From NCBI RefSeq assembly GCF_036408855.1, contig NZ_JAZGJQ010000008.1:1-64000 (forward strand): a DNA stretch of 64,000 nt, in the 5' to 3' direction. The notes under the pieces are model-generated. The model was not told the DNA's origin, ran no database searches, and saw nothing but the letters and a program-made list of their open reading frames with translations. A program made the translations under genes and the position numbers. The stretch comes from Olsenella_K absiana. Lineage in GTDB: Bacteria; Actinomycetota; Coriobacteriia; Coriobacteriales; Atopobiaceae. Of the stretch, positions 16,952 through 25,202 are shown piece by piece; the stretch's first letter is position 1, and each line of letters opens with the position of its first letter.

Positions 16952-18394
16952 CTACCTCGACGCGAGCTCCTCCCCCATCACGAGCCCCATCACCGACGCC
17001 ATCATGAGCCCGCGCGTCCAGCCGGAGGAGTCGCCCAGGCAGTGGAGGCCCGCTACGTTGGTGTCGAGGTGGGCGTCCATCGTGACGCGGTTGCTGTAGA
17101 ACTTGAGCTCGGGCGCGTAGAGGAGCGTCTCGTTGCTGGCGAAGCCCGGCACCACGCGGTCGACGGCCTGCATGAAGGCGACGATGTTGGTCATCGCCCG
17201 GTACGGCATGGCGCTCGTCACGTCCCCGGCGCAGGCGTCGGGGAGGGTGGGGACCACGTTGGAGCGCGTGAGCTCCTCGGGCCATGTGCGCTTTCCGTCG
17301 AGCACGTCGCCGAAGCGCTGGACCAGGATGTGGCCCGCGCCCAGCATGTTCATGAGCTCGCCCACGTGCCGGGCGTAGTCGATGGGCCTGTCGAACGGCT
17401 CCTTGAAGCTCTGGGAGCACAGGACCGCCAGGTTGGTGTTGGGGCTCTTGCGGCCCTTGTAGCTGTGGCCGTTAACCACGGCGAGGCCCCCGTCGTAGTT
17501 CTCCTGGCTCACGAAGCCGCCCGGGTTCTGGCAGAAGGTGCGGACCTTGTCGCGGAACGGGTTGGGGTAGCCCACGAGCTTGCTCTCGTACAGGACGTTG
17601 TTGACGTCCTCCATGATCTCGTTCCGGACCTCCACGCGCACGCCCATGTCGACCGGCCCGGGCTCGTGGGCGATCCCGTGCTCGTCGCACATGCGCACGA
17701 GCCAGGCGGCGCCGCGCCTGCCCGTCGCGACGACCGTCTCCCGCGCGCGGAGCTCGACCTCGCCCGCGGGGCCGCGCACCCGCGCCCCCAGGCAGCGCCC
17801 TCCCTCGACCATGACCTCGCGGCACTCGTGCTCGAAGAGGACCTCGACGCCGGCGTCGAGCAGGTGCCGCTCGATGGCGAGGTAGATCCTCTGGGCGCAC
17901 TCCGTGCCGAGGTGGCGGATCGGACAGTCCACGAGCTTGAGCCCGGCGCGGATGGCGCGGCGCCGGATGTCGGCGACGCGCTCGGGCGAGGCCGTGCCCC
18001 AGGTGCGCGCGTCCGCGCCGAAGCCGAGGTACATGTCGTCGACGCGCCCGATCTGCTCCTGCACGAAGTCGCGGCCGAGGAGCTCCGGCAGGTCGCCGCC
18101 CACCTCGCAGGAGAGCGAGAGCTTGCCGTCGGAGAAGGCCCCGGCGCCCGAGAAGCCCGTGGTGATGCGACAGGGGTCGCAGTGGGCGCAGCGCCCTCCC
18201 GAGGCCTTGGGGCAGCGCCGCCGCTCGACGGGCAGCCCCCTCTCGACGAGGGTGACGTGGCGGGCGCCGGCGCGGGCGAGAAGCCCCAGCGCGCAGAAGA
18301 TGCCCGCCGGCCCGGCCCCCACGACGAGCACGTCGACGTCCCTGACCGACGCGTGCGGGCGCGCGGCGGGCGCGCCGGAGACCCCCTGTGCCAT
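16952..18394 (-). CDS. NAD(P)/FAD-dependent oxidoreductase (uncharacterised COG2509-like family)
   Basis: 480 aa. The N-terminal dinucleotide fold DVLVVGAGPAGIFCALGLLARAG is followed by a Cys-rich stretch, CPKASGGRCAHCDPC, typical of this family, then GFSGAGAFSDGKLSLS. The C-terminal FAD segment is GLHCLGDSSGWTRGLMMA. Such proteins are predicted dehydrogenases of unknown substrate; a 4Fe-4S or zinc site at the Cys cluster is possible but unproven. The start at ATG 18392-18394 has GGGGGG upstream. Divergent from the trigger-factor-like gene, sharing a 127-base intergenic region. Confidence 0.8.
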   Translation of the reverse strand: MAQGVSGAPAARPHASVRDVDVLVVGAGPAGIFCALGLLARAGARHVTLVERGLPVERRRCPKASGGRCAHCDPCRITTGFSGAGAFSDGKLSLSCEVGGDLPELLGRDFVQEQIGRVDDMYLGFGADARTWGTASPERVADIRRRAIRAGLKLVDCPIRHLGTECAQRIYLAIERHLLDAGVEVLFEHECREVMVEGGRCLGARVRGPAGEVELRARETVVATGRRGAAWLVRMCDEHGIAHEPGPVDMGVRVEVRNEIMEDVNNVLYESKLVGYPNPFRDKVRTFCQNPGGFVSQENYDGGLAVVNGHSYKGRKSPNTNLAVLCSQSFKEPFDRPIDYARHVGELMNMLGAGHILVQRFGDVLDGKRTWPEELTRSNVVPTLPDACAGDVTSAMPYRAMTNIVAFMQAVDRVVPGFASNETLLYAPELKFYSNRVTMDAHLDTNVAGLHCLGDSSGWTRGLMMASVMGLVMGEELASR

Positions 18395-18435
18395 GGCGAC
18401 CCCCCATCCACGTGGTGGCGCGGGCTGGGCCCGCA

Positions 18436-18459
18436 AGGCACCAAAGTATAATGGTGCTG
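18436..18459 (+). promoter_or_regulatory. TATAAT flanked by an inverted repeat
   Basis: A perfect -10 hexamer TATAAT (18447-18452) sits between the half sites GCACC (18438-18442) and GGTGC (18453-18457). No good -35 is visible 16-18 bases upstream. The arrangement suggests a promoter for the plus-strand gene, perhaps with an overlapping operator. Confidence 0.45.
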
Positions 18460-18521
18460 CCTTAAGCACTATGGCGCCGGCGGGGCGGACGGTCCCGCCG
18501 ATGGCACCGGAAGGGAGACCC

Positions 18522-19349
18522 TTGCCCCAGGACACGAGGCCGCTGCCGTTCATGGTCGACGGGCGGCCCTACTACACGCTCTCCTCGTACGACCCCGTTC
18601 GGATCGAGGTCTACGTCCCCCAGGTCACCGACGAGGACGTGAGCTACGCGCTCGACAGCATGGTCGCGAGCCTCGGGGGGACGGCGTCCGACCTCGACGA
18701 CCCCCAGTGGCTGCAGGCCCACTTCCATGGCGCCCGCGACCTCGCCCAGCTGCGCTCGGCGGTGCGCTCCCAGGTGAGCGCCTCCAACAACCTGGCCGTG
18801 AGGGACCAGGTCATCTCCCAGACGCTCGCGGCGCTCGCCGCCCGGCTCGTCCAGCGCGTCCCGGACGCGGACGTCGAGAGGACGCGCGAGCAGATCCGCT
18901 CGCAGGCAGACGCCAGGCTCAGGGATCAGGGCCGCTCGCTCGAGGAGCACGAGGGGGAGCTTTCGCCCCTCGCCGGCCTCATCGACGAGGAGGCCCTCTC
19001 CGCCACCGAGCAGGCGGCCGCCCTCGACGCCCTCGCGACCAAGCGCGCTCTCGAGGTCGAGGATGACGAGCTACCGGACCTCCTCGGCGCCGACCCCGAG
19101 GAGGCGCGCCGCCTCGTCGGCCAGGCGCGCGAGGCGGGCACCCTCGACGAGGTGCGCCGGCTCGCGCTGAGGAACAAGGCGTGCCGCCTCGCCGTCTCCG
19201 AGGCCTCCGTCGAGTGGCATCGCGAGAGCGACCGGGAGGCCGCCGAGCGCGTCGCCCAGATGCGCGCCGCCCGCGCGGCGCGGGCGCCCCAGGGAGGGGC
19301 TGCGCGCACGGACAACGCCCGGGGCGACGCCGGGCTCAGGCTGGTGTGA
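18522..19349 (+). CDS. trigger-factor-like chaperone lacking ribosome-binding and PPIase domains
   Basis: 275 aa from TTG 18522, which has GGAAGGGAG just upstream; in-frame ATGs at 18471 and 18501 lack such a site. Residues from about 25 (RIEVYVPQVTDEDVSYALDSM) resemble the last strand and linker of a trigger factor N-domain. The following region (LRSAVRSQV, ISQTLAALAARLVQRVPDADVERTREQI, ARLRDQGRSLEEH) matches the helical substrate-binding C-domain. The ribosome-docking GFR motif and the FKBP domain are absent. It precedes pth by 5 bases. A protein-folding role is inferred only from similarity. Confidence 0.6.
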   Translation: MPQDTRPLPFMVDGRPYYTLSSYDPVRIEVYVPQVTDEDVSYALDSMVASLGGTASDLDDPQWLQAHFHGARDLAQLRSAVRSQVSASNNLAVRDQVISQTLAALAARLVQRVPDADVERTREQIRSQADARLRDQGRSLEEHEGELSPLAGLIDEEALSATEQAAALDALATKRALEVEDDELPDLLGADPEEARRLVGQAREAGTLDEVRRLALRNKACRLAVSEASVEWHRESDREAAERVAQMRAARAARAPQGGAARTDNARGDAGLRLV

Positions 19350-19354
19350 CGGCC

Positions 19355-19945
19355 ATGGCGACGCATCCCAAGGAGATACGGATCGTCTGCGGCCTCGGCA
19401 ACCCCGGCGCAGAGTACGAGCACACCCGCCACAACGCCGGCTTCGCTACCGTCGACGCCCTCGCGCGCCGCGCGGACGTCCGCTACTGGAAGAGCGAGGC
19501 AGGCGCGCTGGTGGCCCCCTACCCCGTACGCTCCCAGGACGGCTCCGAGCGCACGGTCCTTCTCGCCAAGCCCGAGAGCTACATGAACACGAGCGGTGGC
19601 CCGCTCTCCAAGCTCATGCGCGCCCACCACGTCTCGCCCCAGGAGGTCCTCGTCGTCCACGACGAGGTCGACCTGGCGCCCGGCGCGCTCGAGGTCAAGT
19701 TCGGTGGGGGCCTCAACGCCCACAACGGCCTCCGCTCGATCGCGAGCAAGCTCGGGACCCGCGACTTCGCGCGGCTGCGCGTCGGCACGGGGCGACCGCC
19801 CGGGAGGATGTCGGTCGCCGACTGGGCGCTGCGCACCCTCAAGGGCGCCTTCCTCGAGGAGTTCCTCGCGGAGGCGGAGGACGCGGCCGACCTGGCCGCG
19901 CTCTGCCTCGAGCGCGGCGTGGAGGCGTGCCTGGGCAGGCGCTAG
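19355..19945 (+). CDS. pth: peptidyl-tRNA hydrolase
   Basis: 196 aa. Recycles peptidyl-tRNA. Conserved residues are visible in VCGLGNPGAEYEHTRHNAGF (Asn and the catalytic His), KPESYMNTSG, VVHDEVDL (Asp) and GGGLNAHNGLRSI (Asn). ATG at 19355, 5 bases after the previous stop, so probably co-transcribed with the trigger-factor-like gene. Confidence 0.95.
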   Translation: MATHPKEIRIVCGLGNPGAEYEHTRHNAGFATVDALARRADVRYWKSEAGALVAPYPVRSQDGSERTVLLAKPESYMNTSGGPLSKLMRAHHVSPQEVLVVHDEVDLAPGALEVKFGGGLNAHNGLRSIASKLGTRDFARLRVGTGRPPGRMSVADWALRTLKGAFLEEFLAEAEDAADLAALCLERGVEACLGRR

Positions 19946-20019
19946 GGGCGCAGGCACACGCCGCCCACCGACCTCGGGCCACGCCCGCGGGTTCTCGGCG
20001 GCTGCTCGCAAGGCCGGCC

Positions 20020-20048
20020 TTGCGTTCGCCTCGAAAGAGTACTATGGA
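20020..20048 (+). promoter_or_regulatory. promoter of nfnAB
   Basis: TTGCGT (20020-20025) and TATGGA (20043-20048) separated by exactly 17 bases, in the 212-base gap after pth and about 110 bases before nfnA. Confidence 0.55.
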
Positions 20049-20157
20049 GAATGTCTTTGTGCCGCGGACGCACCGTCCTCACGGCACGTGGTGGGGCCGG
20101 TCCGCACGCGGGGAGCGCGCAGGCGGCACCCGGAAGTATTGGGAGAGGAGTTCGTTG

Positions 20158-21000
20158 ATGTACAAAATCCTCGATAAGACGCAGTTCTCGGAGAAGGTGT
20201 TCAAGTTCCGCATCGAGGCGCCCCAGATGGCGCGCCACGCGCACGCAGGCCAGTTCCTGATGGTGCGCGCCAACGAGACGGGCGAGCGCGTCCCCTTCAC
20301 CTTCGCGGACTGGAGCCCCGAGGAGGGCTGGGTCGAGTTCATCTTCATGGTGGTCGGCAAGACCACGATGATGCTCTCGACCTACGAGGTGGGCGACTGC
20401 ATCCAGGACGTCACCGGCCCGCTCGGCCAGCCGAGCGAGTTCGGCAAGGGCAAGTGGTGCGTCATCGGCGGCGGCGTCGGTCTGGCCATCGCCTTCCCGA
20501 TCACGCGCCAGCTGGTCGAGAGCGGCATGGAGGTCCACGCCATCATGGGCGCCCGCACCAAGGACCTGCTCCTGCTCGAGGACCAGTTCCGCTCCATCCT
20601 CCCGGACGACCACATCCACATCACCACGGATGACGGCTCCTACGGCGAGAAGGGCGTCGTCACCGCGCCCGAGGACCGCCTGCTCGAGTCCGGCGACGCC
20701 GACCACGTCTTCTGCGTCGGCCCCGTCCCGATGATGAAGTTCGCCACCCTGACCGCCGTCAAGCACGGCACCCCCATCCTCGCCTCGCTCAACCCCATCA
20801 TGGTCGACGGCACCGGCATGTGCGGCTGCTGCCGCGTCGAGGTCGGCGGGGAGACCAAGTTCGCCTGCGTCGACGGCCCCGACTTCGACGCGAGCAAGGT
20901 CAACTGGGACGACCTGCGCGCACGCCAGGCCGCCTATCGTACCGAGGAAGGACAGGCCATCAAGGCCTATGAGGAGGCGAGGTGCGCATGCCGCAAGTAA
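20158..21000 (+). CDS. nfnA: ferredoxin-NADP reductase-type FAD/NAD-binding subunit (NfnA/SudB)
   Basis: 280 aa. Small subunit of NADH-dependent reduced ferredoxin:NADP oxidoreductase, a flavin-based electron-bifurcating enzyme. Visible are the flavin-binding region RVPFTFADW, the nucleotide fold WCVIGGGVGLAIAFPITR, and the 2Fe-2S cysteines in GTGMCGCCRVEV followed by FACVDGP. ATG at 20158 has GAGAGGAG upstream. The 3' end overlaps nfnB. Similar small subunits are called sulfide dehydrogenase beta or dihydroorotate dehydrogenase electron-transfer proteins, so biochemistry is inferred from the pairing. Confidence 0.8.
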   Translation: MYKILDKTQFSEKVFKFRIEAPQMARHAHAGQFLMVRANETGERVPFTFADWSPEEGWVEFIFMVVGKTTMMLSTYEVGDCIQDVTGPLGQPSEFGKGKWCVIGGGVGLAIAFPITRQLVESGMEVHAIMGARTKDLLLLEDQFRSILPDDHIHITTDDGSYGEKGVVTAPEDRLLESGDADHVFCVGPVPMMKFATLTAVKHGTPILASLNPIMVDGTGMCGCCRVEVGGETKFACVDGPDFDASKVNWDDLRARQAAYRTEEGQAIKAYEEARCACRK

Positions 21001-22391
21001 ATGGTCGCTACGTCCCTAACGTAAAGGCCCCCAGGACCCCGGCCAACGAAGAGGACCCCATCGCGCGCGCCAAGGACTTCCGCCCCGTCGACAAGGGCTT
21101 CACCAAGGAGATGGCGCTCGCCGAGGCCAACCGCTGCCTCGACTGCAAGAAGCCGCTGTGCGTCCAGGGCTGCCCGGTCAACATCAACATCCCGGCCTTC
21201 ATCGAGGCCATCCGCGCCGAGGAGTTCGGCCGCGGCCTCGACATCATCCACGAGGCCTCGATGCTCCCCGCCATCTGCGGCCGCGTCTGCCCGCAGGAGA
21301 ACCAGTGCGAGGGCCGCTGCATCATGGGCAAGCGCAGCGAGCCGGTCGCCATCGGCCAGCTCGAGCGCTTCCTCGGCGACCAGCCCGAGCTCGCCTCCGA
21401 GCCCAAGATGGCCCCCAAGAACGGCAAGAAGGTCGCCGTCATCGGCGCCGGCCCCTCCGGCATCGCCTGCGCCGGCGAGCTCGCCCGCAACGGCTTCGAC
21501 GTCACGATCTTCGAGGCCTTCTTCACCGGCGGCGGCGTCCTCGCCTACGGCATCCCCGAGTTCCGCCTGCCCAAGGCGGTCGTGAAGCGCGAGATCGACG
21601 GCCTCGAGAAGCTCGGTGTCAAGTTCGAGTACAACTCCGTCGTCGGCCGCATCACCGACGCCGAGGAGCTCTTCGGCGAGTACGGCTTCGACGCCATGTA
21701 CATCGCCACGGGCGCCGGCCTCCCCAAGATGCTCAACATCCCGGGCGAGAACCTCCCCAACGTCTTCTTCGCCAACGAGTACCTGACGCGCGTCAACCTC
21801 ATGAAGGCCAACCGCTTCCCCGAGTACGACACGCCGACCAAGCGCGCCAAGAACGTCGTCGTCTTCGGCGGCGGCAACGTGGCCATGGACTCCGTCCGCA
21901 CCGCGCTGCGCCTGGGCGCCGAGACCGTCACCCTGTGCTACCGCCGCACCGAGGCCGAGATGCCCGCGCGTCGCGCTGAGGTCGAGCACGCCAAGGCCGA
22001 GGGCGTCAAGATTCACGAGCTCGCCAGCCCGCTCGAGTTCGTCGCGGGCGACGACGGCTCCGTCGCCTTCGTGAAGGTCCAGAACATGGAGCTCGGCGAG
22101 CCGGACGCCTCCGGCCGCCGTCGCCCGGTGCCCATCGAGGGCTCCGTCGACCTGCTCCCCTGCGACCTCGGCATCTCCGCCATCGGCACCAACGCCAACC
22201 CGATCGCCAAGCTGATCGGGCCCGAGAAGGTCAACAAGTGGGGCTACATCGAGGCCGACGAGACGACCGGCCAGACCTCCGACCCGAGGATCTGGGCCGG
22301 TGGCGACATCGTGACCGGTGCCGCCACGGTCATCCTGGCCATGGGCGCCGGCAAGGCCGCCGCGGCCGACATGACCGCGAAGCTCTCCTAG
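20988..22391 (+). CDS. nfnB: glutamate synthase small-subunit-like flavoprotein (NfnB/SudA)
   Basis: 467 aa. Large subunit of the NfnAB complex, with a second FAD and 4Fe-4S clusters. Near the N-terminus CLDCKKPLCVQGCPV and ICGRVCPQENQCEG carry the cluster cysteines; FAD fold KVAVIGAGPSGIACAGELAR; NADPH fold NVVVFGGGNVAMDSVRTALR; C-terminal WAGGDIVTGAATVILAMGAGK. ATG 20988 is chosen; GTG 20982 is an alternative closer to AGGAGG at 20972-20977. Both lie inside the nfnA end, giving coupled translation. No glutamate synthase large subunit lies nearby, which supports NfnB over GltD. Confidence 0.83.
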   Translation: MPQVNGRYVPNVKAPRTPANEEDPIARAKDFRPVDKGFTKEMALAEANRCLDCKKPLCVQGCPVNINIPAFIEAIRAEEFGRGLDIIHEASMLPAICGRVCPQENQCEGRCIMGKRSEPVAIGQLERFLGDQPELASEPKMAPKNGKKVAVIGAGPSGIACAGELARNGFDVTIFEAFFTGGGVLAYGIPEFRLPKAVVKREIDGLEKLGVKFEYNSVVGRITDAEELFGEYGFDAMYIATGAGLPKMLNIPGENLPNVFFANEYLTRVNLMKANRFPEYDTPTKRAKNVVVFGGGNVAMDSVRTALRLGAETVTLCYRRTEAEMPARRAEVEHAKAEGVKIHELASPLEFVAGDDGSVAFVKVQNMELGEPDASGRRRPVPIEGSVDLLPCDLGISAIGTNANPIAKLIGPEKVNKWGYIEADETTGQTSDPRIWAGGDIVTGAATVILAMGAGKAAAADMTAKLS

Positions 22392-22452
22392 AGCCTAGCC
22401 AGGGACCTCGGCCTCGCCCCCGCGGGCGCAGCCGAGAAGGACGTGCAAGACG

Positions 22453-22489
22453 GGAGCCGCCCCGGGCCGAGCTGGCCCGGGGCGGCTCC
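22453..22489 (+). terminator. intrinsic terminator after nfnB
   Basis: Perfect 16-bp stem: GGAGCCGCCCCGGGCC (22453-22468), loop GAGCT, complement 22474-22489, followed by TTCTTCG. It may also work on the minus strand as the end of the ecfT unit. Confidence 0.85.
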
Positions 22490-22559
22490 TTCTTCGTCGC
22501 GGTGGGCGCCGGCCTCCCTCGCGGCGGCGCGCCCTTGTCGACAGGGGTCCCGAGGGCGC

Positions 22560-23306
22560 CTAGAGGGCTGCCCCGAGCACGACGAGCGCGCAGGCCAGCG
22601 CCACGCACGCCCAGTCGGCGGCCTTGAGGGGGTAGCGCCGGTAACTGCTCTCGCGCGTCCTCAGGTAGAAGCCGCGCTGCTCGGCCGCGAGCGCCGTCGC
22701 GTCCGTCTTGCCCACGGAGCTCACCAGCAGCGGGATGCACAGCGGCAGCATCAGCCGCAGCTTGCGGAAGGGGTTCTTGGTGTCGTACTCGACGCCACGG
22801 GCCGTCTGCGCCTCCATGATCGCGTTCATCTCCTGCCCGAAGACGGGCACGAAGCGCAGGGCCGTGGTGAAGGTGAAGGCGTAGCGGTATGGGACGTGCA
22901 GGACCTCCACACAGGCGTTAGCCAGGTCGTTCAGGCGCGTCACAGTGAGCACGAGGATCAGCGGCAGGGCTACGCCGAGAAGGCGCAGGCACGCCTTGCC
23001 TCCCGAGGTCAGTCCGTCCGTCGTCATCCACAGGAGCACGTGATCGCCCCCGGTGACGAAGGCACACTGCAGGGCGAGCATCACCGCGGCGACCGGCAGG
23101 AGCACCTTGAGGATCGAGCGCAGCCTGTCCGAGACGTGCGCGTAGGCCCCGAGCGCGAGCGTCAGGACGAGAAGTGCCACGAGGACGGCCCAGGTCCTGG
23201 CGAGGAAGGTCGCCAGGATGATGCCGGCCGCGAGCGCAAGCTTGGCCACCGGGTTCAGCCGGTGGAGGAGGGTGTCGCCCTCCACGTAGTCGATGACCCT
23301 AACCAT
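22560..23306 (-). CDS. ecfT: ECF transporter T component
   Basis: 248 aa. Membrane scaffold linking the S component to the ATPases. About five hydrophobic helices, and the coupling-helix motifs with Ala-Arg-Gly: AQTARGVEYDTKNPFRKL and an AAEQRGF equivalent after SSVGKTDATALA. The start ATG (23304-23306) overlaps the ecfA stop by 8 bases, so translation is coupled. Confidence 0.9.
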   Translation of the reverse strand: MVRVIDYVEGDTLLHRLNPVAKLALAAGIILATFLARTWAVLVALLVLTLALGAYAHVSDRLRSILKVLLPVAAVMLALQCAFVTGGDHVLLWMTTDGLTSGGKACLRLLGVALPLILVLTVTRLNDLANACVEVLHVPYRYAFTFTTALRFVPVFGQEMNAIMEAQTARGVEYDTKNPFRKLRLMLPLCIPLLVSSVGKTDATALAAEQRGFYLRTRESSYRRYPLKAADWACVALACALVVLGAAL

Positions 23307-25080
23307 TGCGCACCATCTCCCCTATCGCGTCGACGAGGTCCCCCACCTGCGTCCGCCCTCCGAGCCGGGCGTCGACGTCGGCGGCGAGCGCGGCGGAGAG
23401 CCGCGCCACCTCCGGCGCCCTCAGGCTCGCCCGGGCGAGCAGGTCCCCTTGGGCGAAGACCTCGTCCGTTGGCCCGCGCCCCACGACCCGGCCGTCGGCC
23501 ATCACGAGGACGCGCTCGGCGAAGTCCGAGACGACCTCCATGTCGTGGCAGACCATCACGACGGCGCAGCCCCTCTCGGCCAGCTCGCGGACGGTGTCCA
23601 TCACCGTCATGCACTCGCGGTAGTCGAGGCCCGCGGTCGGCTCGTCGAGCAGGACGACGCGCGGTTCCATCACCACGACGGAGGCGAGGGCCACCATCTG
23701 CCGCTGCCCGCGGGAGAGCACGAAGGGCGACTCGTCCGCCGGAAGCCCGAAGCGCTCCACGACCCTCCCCGCCCTGGCCAAGGCCTCCTCGCGCGCGACC
23801 CCGTGCAGCTCGGGGCCGAAGGCGACCTCGTCGATCACCGTGTTCTTGCAGAGCTGGCGGTCGGGGTTCTGGAAGAGCGTGGAGACCTCCCGGGCGAGGG
23901 TCGAGATCGGCGTCGTTCGGGTGTCCATGCCCGCCATCAGGACGCGTCCTGCAGCCGGGCGCAGAAGGCCGTTCAGAAGCTTGGTCAGGGTCGTCTTGCC
24001 GGCGCCGTTCTGCCCGATCACCCCGACGAGCTCGCCGGGGTAGACGCTCATGTCCACGCCGCTCACCCCGTCGCCGGTGCCCGCATAGGAGAAGCCCACC
24101 CCCTCCAGGCGGACCACGGGCTCCGCCCCCTCGGCGTGGGGACGGCTCGCTGGCACGTGGGGCGAGCGGCCGGGCGCCGGCCGCAGCCCCGAGGCTGCGG
24201 ACGCACCGCCCGGCTTTTTGGGCGCGAGGAGCGCGGCCACGGCGTCGTGCGCCTCGGCGACGGTGAGGCTCGGCGGGGTTCCGGGCGCAAGCAGGCCCTT
24301 CTCGACCAGGGAGTTCGTCACGCGTGCGACGCGCGGGCTGTCGACGCCCATGGCGCGCAGCTCGGCGGCATGGGCGAAGACCTCGCGCGGGGCGCCGTCA
24401 AGCTCGACTCTGCCGCCAGACATCACGACCACGCGGTCGCAGTGCTCGGCGAGCAGGGCGACCTTCTGCTCGATCACGACGACGGCGATCCCCTCGCGCT
24501 CGCGGACGCGTCGCAGCGTCTCGAAGACGAGCTCGGAGCTCGCGGGGTCGAGGGCGGCCGTGGGCTCGTCCAGCACGAGCGCGCGCGGGCGCAGCGCCAG
24601 GATGGCCGCGATCGCGACCTTCTGCTTCTGGCCGCCGGAGAGCGTCGAGATCTCTCGGTGCCTGAGGGCGGCCGCGCCCACGGTCGAGAGGGCCTCCTCC
24701 ACCCGGCCGGGGATCTCGTCGTGCGGCACGCCGAAGTTCTCGAGCCCGAAGAGCATCTCGTCCTCGACGACGGAGGACACCATCTGCGCGTCGATGTCCT
24801 GCAGAACGCTGCCGACGACGCGCGAGATGTCCGTGAGGCTCGACTCGCAGGTGTCGCGTCCGCAGACCAGCGTGGCGCCGTAGAGTTCGCCGGAGAAGTG
24901 GTGCGGGATGGCCCCGGACATGGCGGCGGCAAGGGTGGACTTGCCGGCGCCCGAGGGGCCGACGACGCCCACGAACTCGCCCGCGCCCACGCCGAGCGTC
25001 ACGTGCTCGAGCGACGGGGCGGGCGCGCCGGCATAGGTGAAGCTCACGTCGCGCATCTGGATGATCGGATCTTGCTGCAA
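23299..25080 (-). CDS. ecfA: ECF transporter double ATPase (EcfA1-EcfA2 fusion)
   Basis: 593 aa with two ABC ATPase domains in one chain. Domain 1: Walker A GPSGAGKSTL, signature LSGGQKQKVAIAAIL, Walker B ALVLDEPTAALDP. A linker of about 80 residues rich in Ala, Pro and Gly follows. Domain 2: Walker A GQNGAGKTTLTKLL, signature LSRGQRQMVALAS, Walker B VVLLDEPTAGLD. Most ECF modules use two separate genes. Start TTG 25078-25080 follows GAGGAG by 7 bases; the open frame upstream runs through the intergenic hairpins and is not ABC-like. Confidence 0.92.
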   Translation of the reverse strand: MQQDPIIQMRDVSFTYAGAPAPSLEHVTLGVGAGEFVGVVGPSGAGKSTLAAAMSGAIPHHFSGELYGATLVCGRDTCESSLTDISRVVGSVLQDIDAQMVSSVVEDEMLFGLENFGVPHDEIPGRVEEALSTVGAAALRHREISTLSGGQKQKVAIAAILALRPRALVLDEPTAALDPASSELVFETLRRVREREGIAVVVIEQKVALLAEHCDRVVVMSGGRVELDGAPREVFAHAAELRAMGVDSPRVARVTNSLVEKGLLAPGTPPSLTVAEAHDAVAALLAPKKPGGASAASGLRPAPGRSPHVPASRPHAEGAEPVVRLEGVGFSYAGTGDGVSGVDMSVYPGELVGVIGQNGAGKTTLTKLLNGLLRPAAGRVLMAGMDTRTTPISTLAREVSTLFQNPDRQLCKNTVIDEVAFGPELHGVAREEALARAGRVVERFGLPADESPFVLSRGQRQMVALASVVVMEPRVVLLDEPTAGLDYRECMTVMDTVRELAERGCAVVMVCHDMEVVSDFAERVLVMADGRVVGRGPTDEVFAQGDLLARASLRAPEVARLSAALAADVDARLGGRTQVGDLVDAIGEMVRNG

Positions 25081-25116
25081 GGTCGTGCTCCTCGAATCGT
25101 TGTCGTGCAGTGAGGC

Positions 25117-25138
25117 CCGGCGAGTCGCCCCTCGCCGG
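25117..25138 (-). repeat. hairpin between the S component and ecfA
   Basis: CCGGCGAG (25117-25124) pairs with CTCGCCGG (25131-25138). A second GCCCGGC/GCCGGGC stem lies just upstream on the transcript at about 25158-25175. Probably an mRNA structure that sets S-component to ATPase expression; no T-run is present. Confidence 0.4.
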
Positions 25139-25202
25139 ACCCGGTCGGGCTCCGCCAGCCCGGCATGCGCCGGGCCGGCGGCGGGGGTCTCCCCTCCCGG
25201 CG

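Noticed and set aside
22443..24266. Plus-strand frame of 607 codons opposite ecfT and ecfA
   Set aside because: No family motifs, Arg/Ser/Pro bias, and it crosses the terminator hairpin at 22453-22489.
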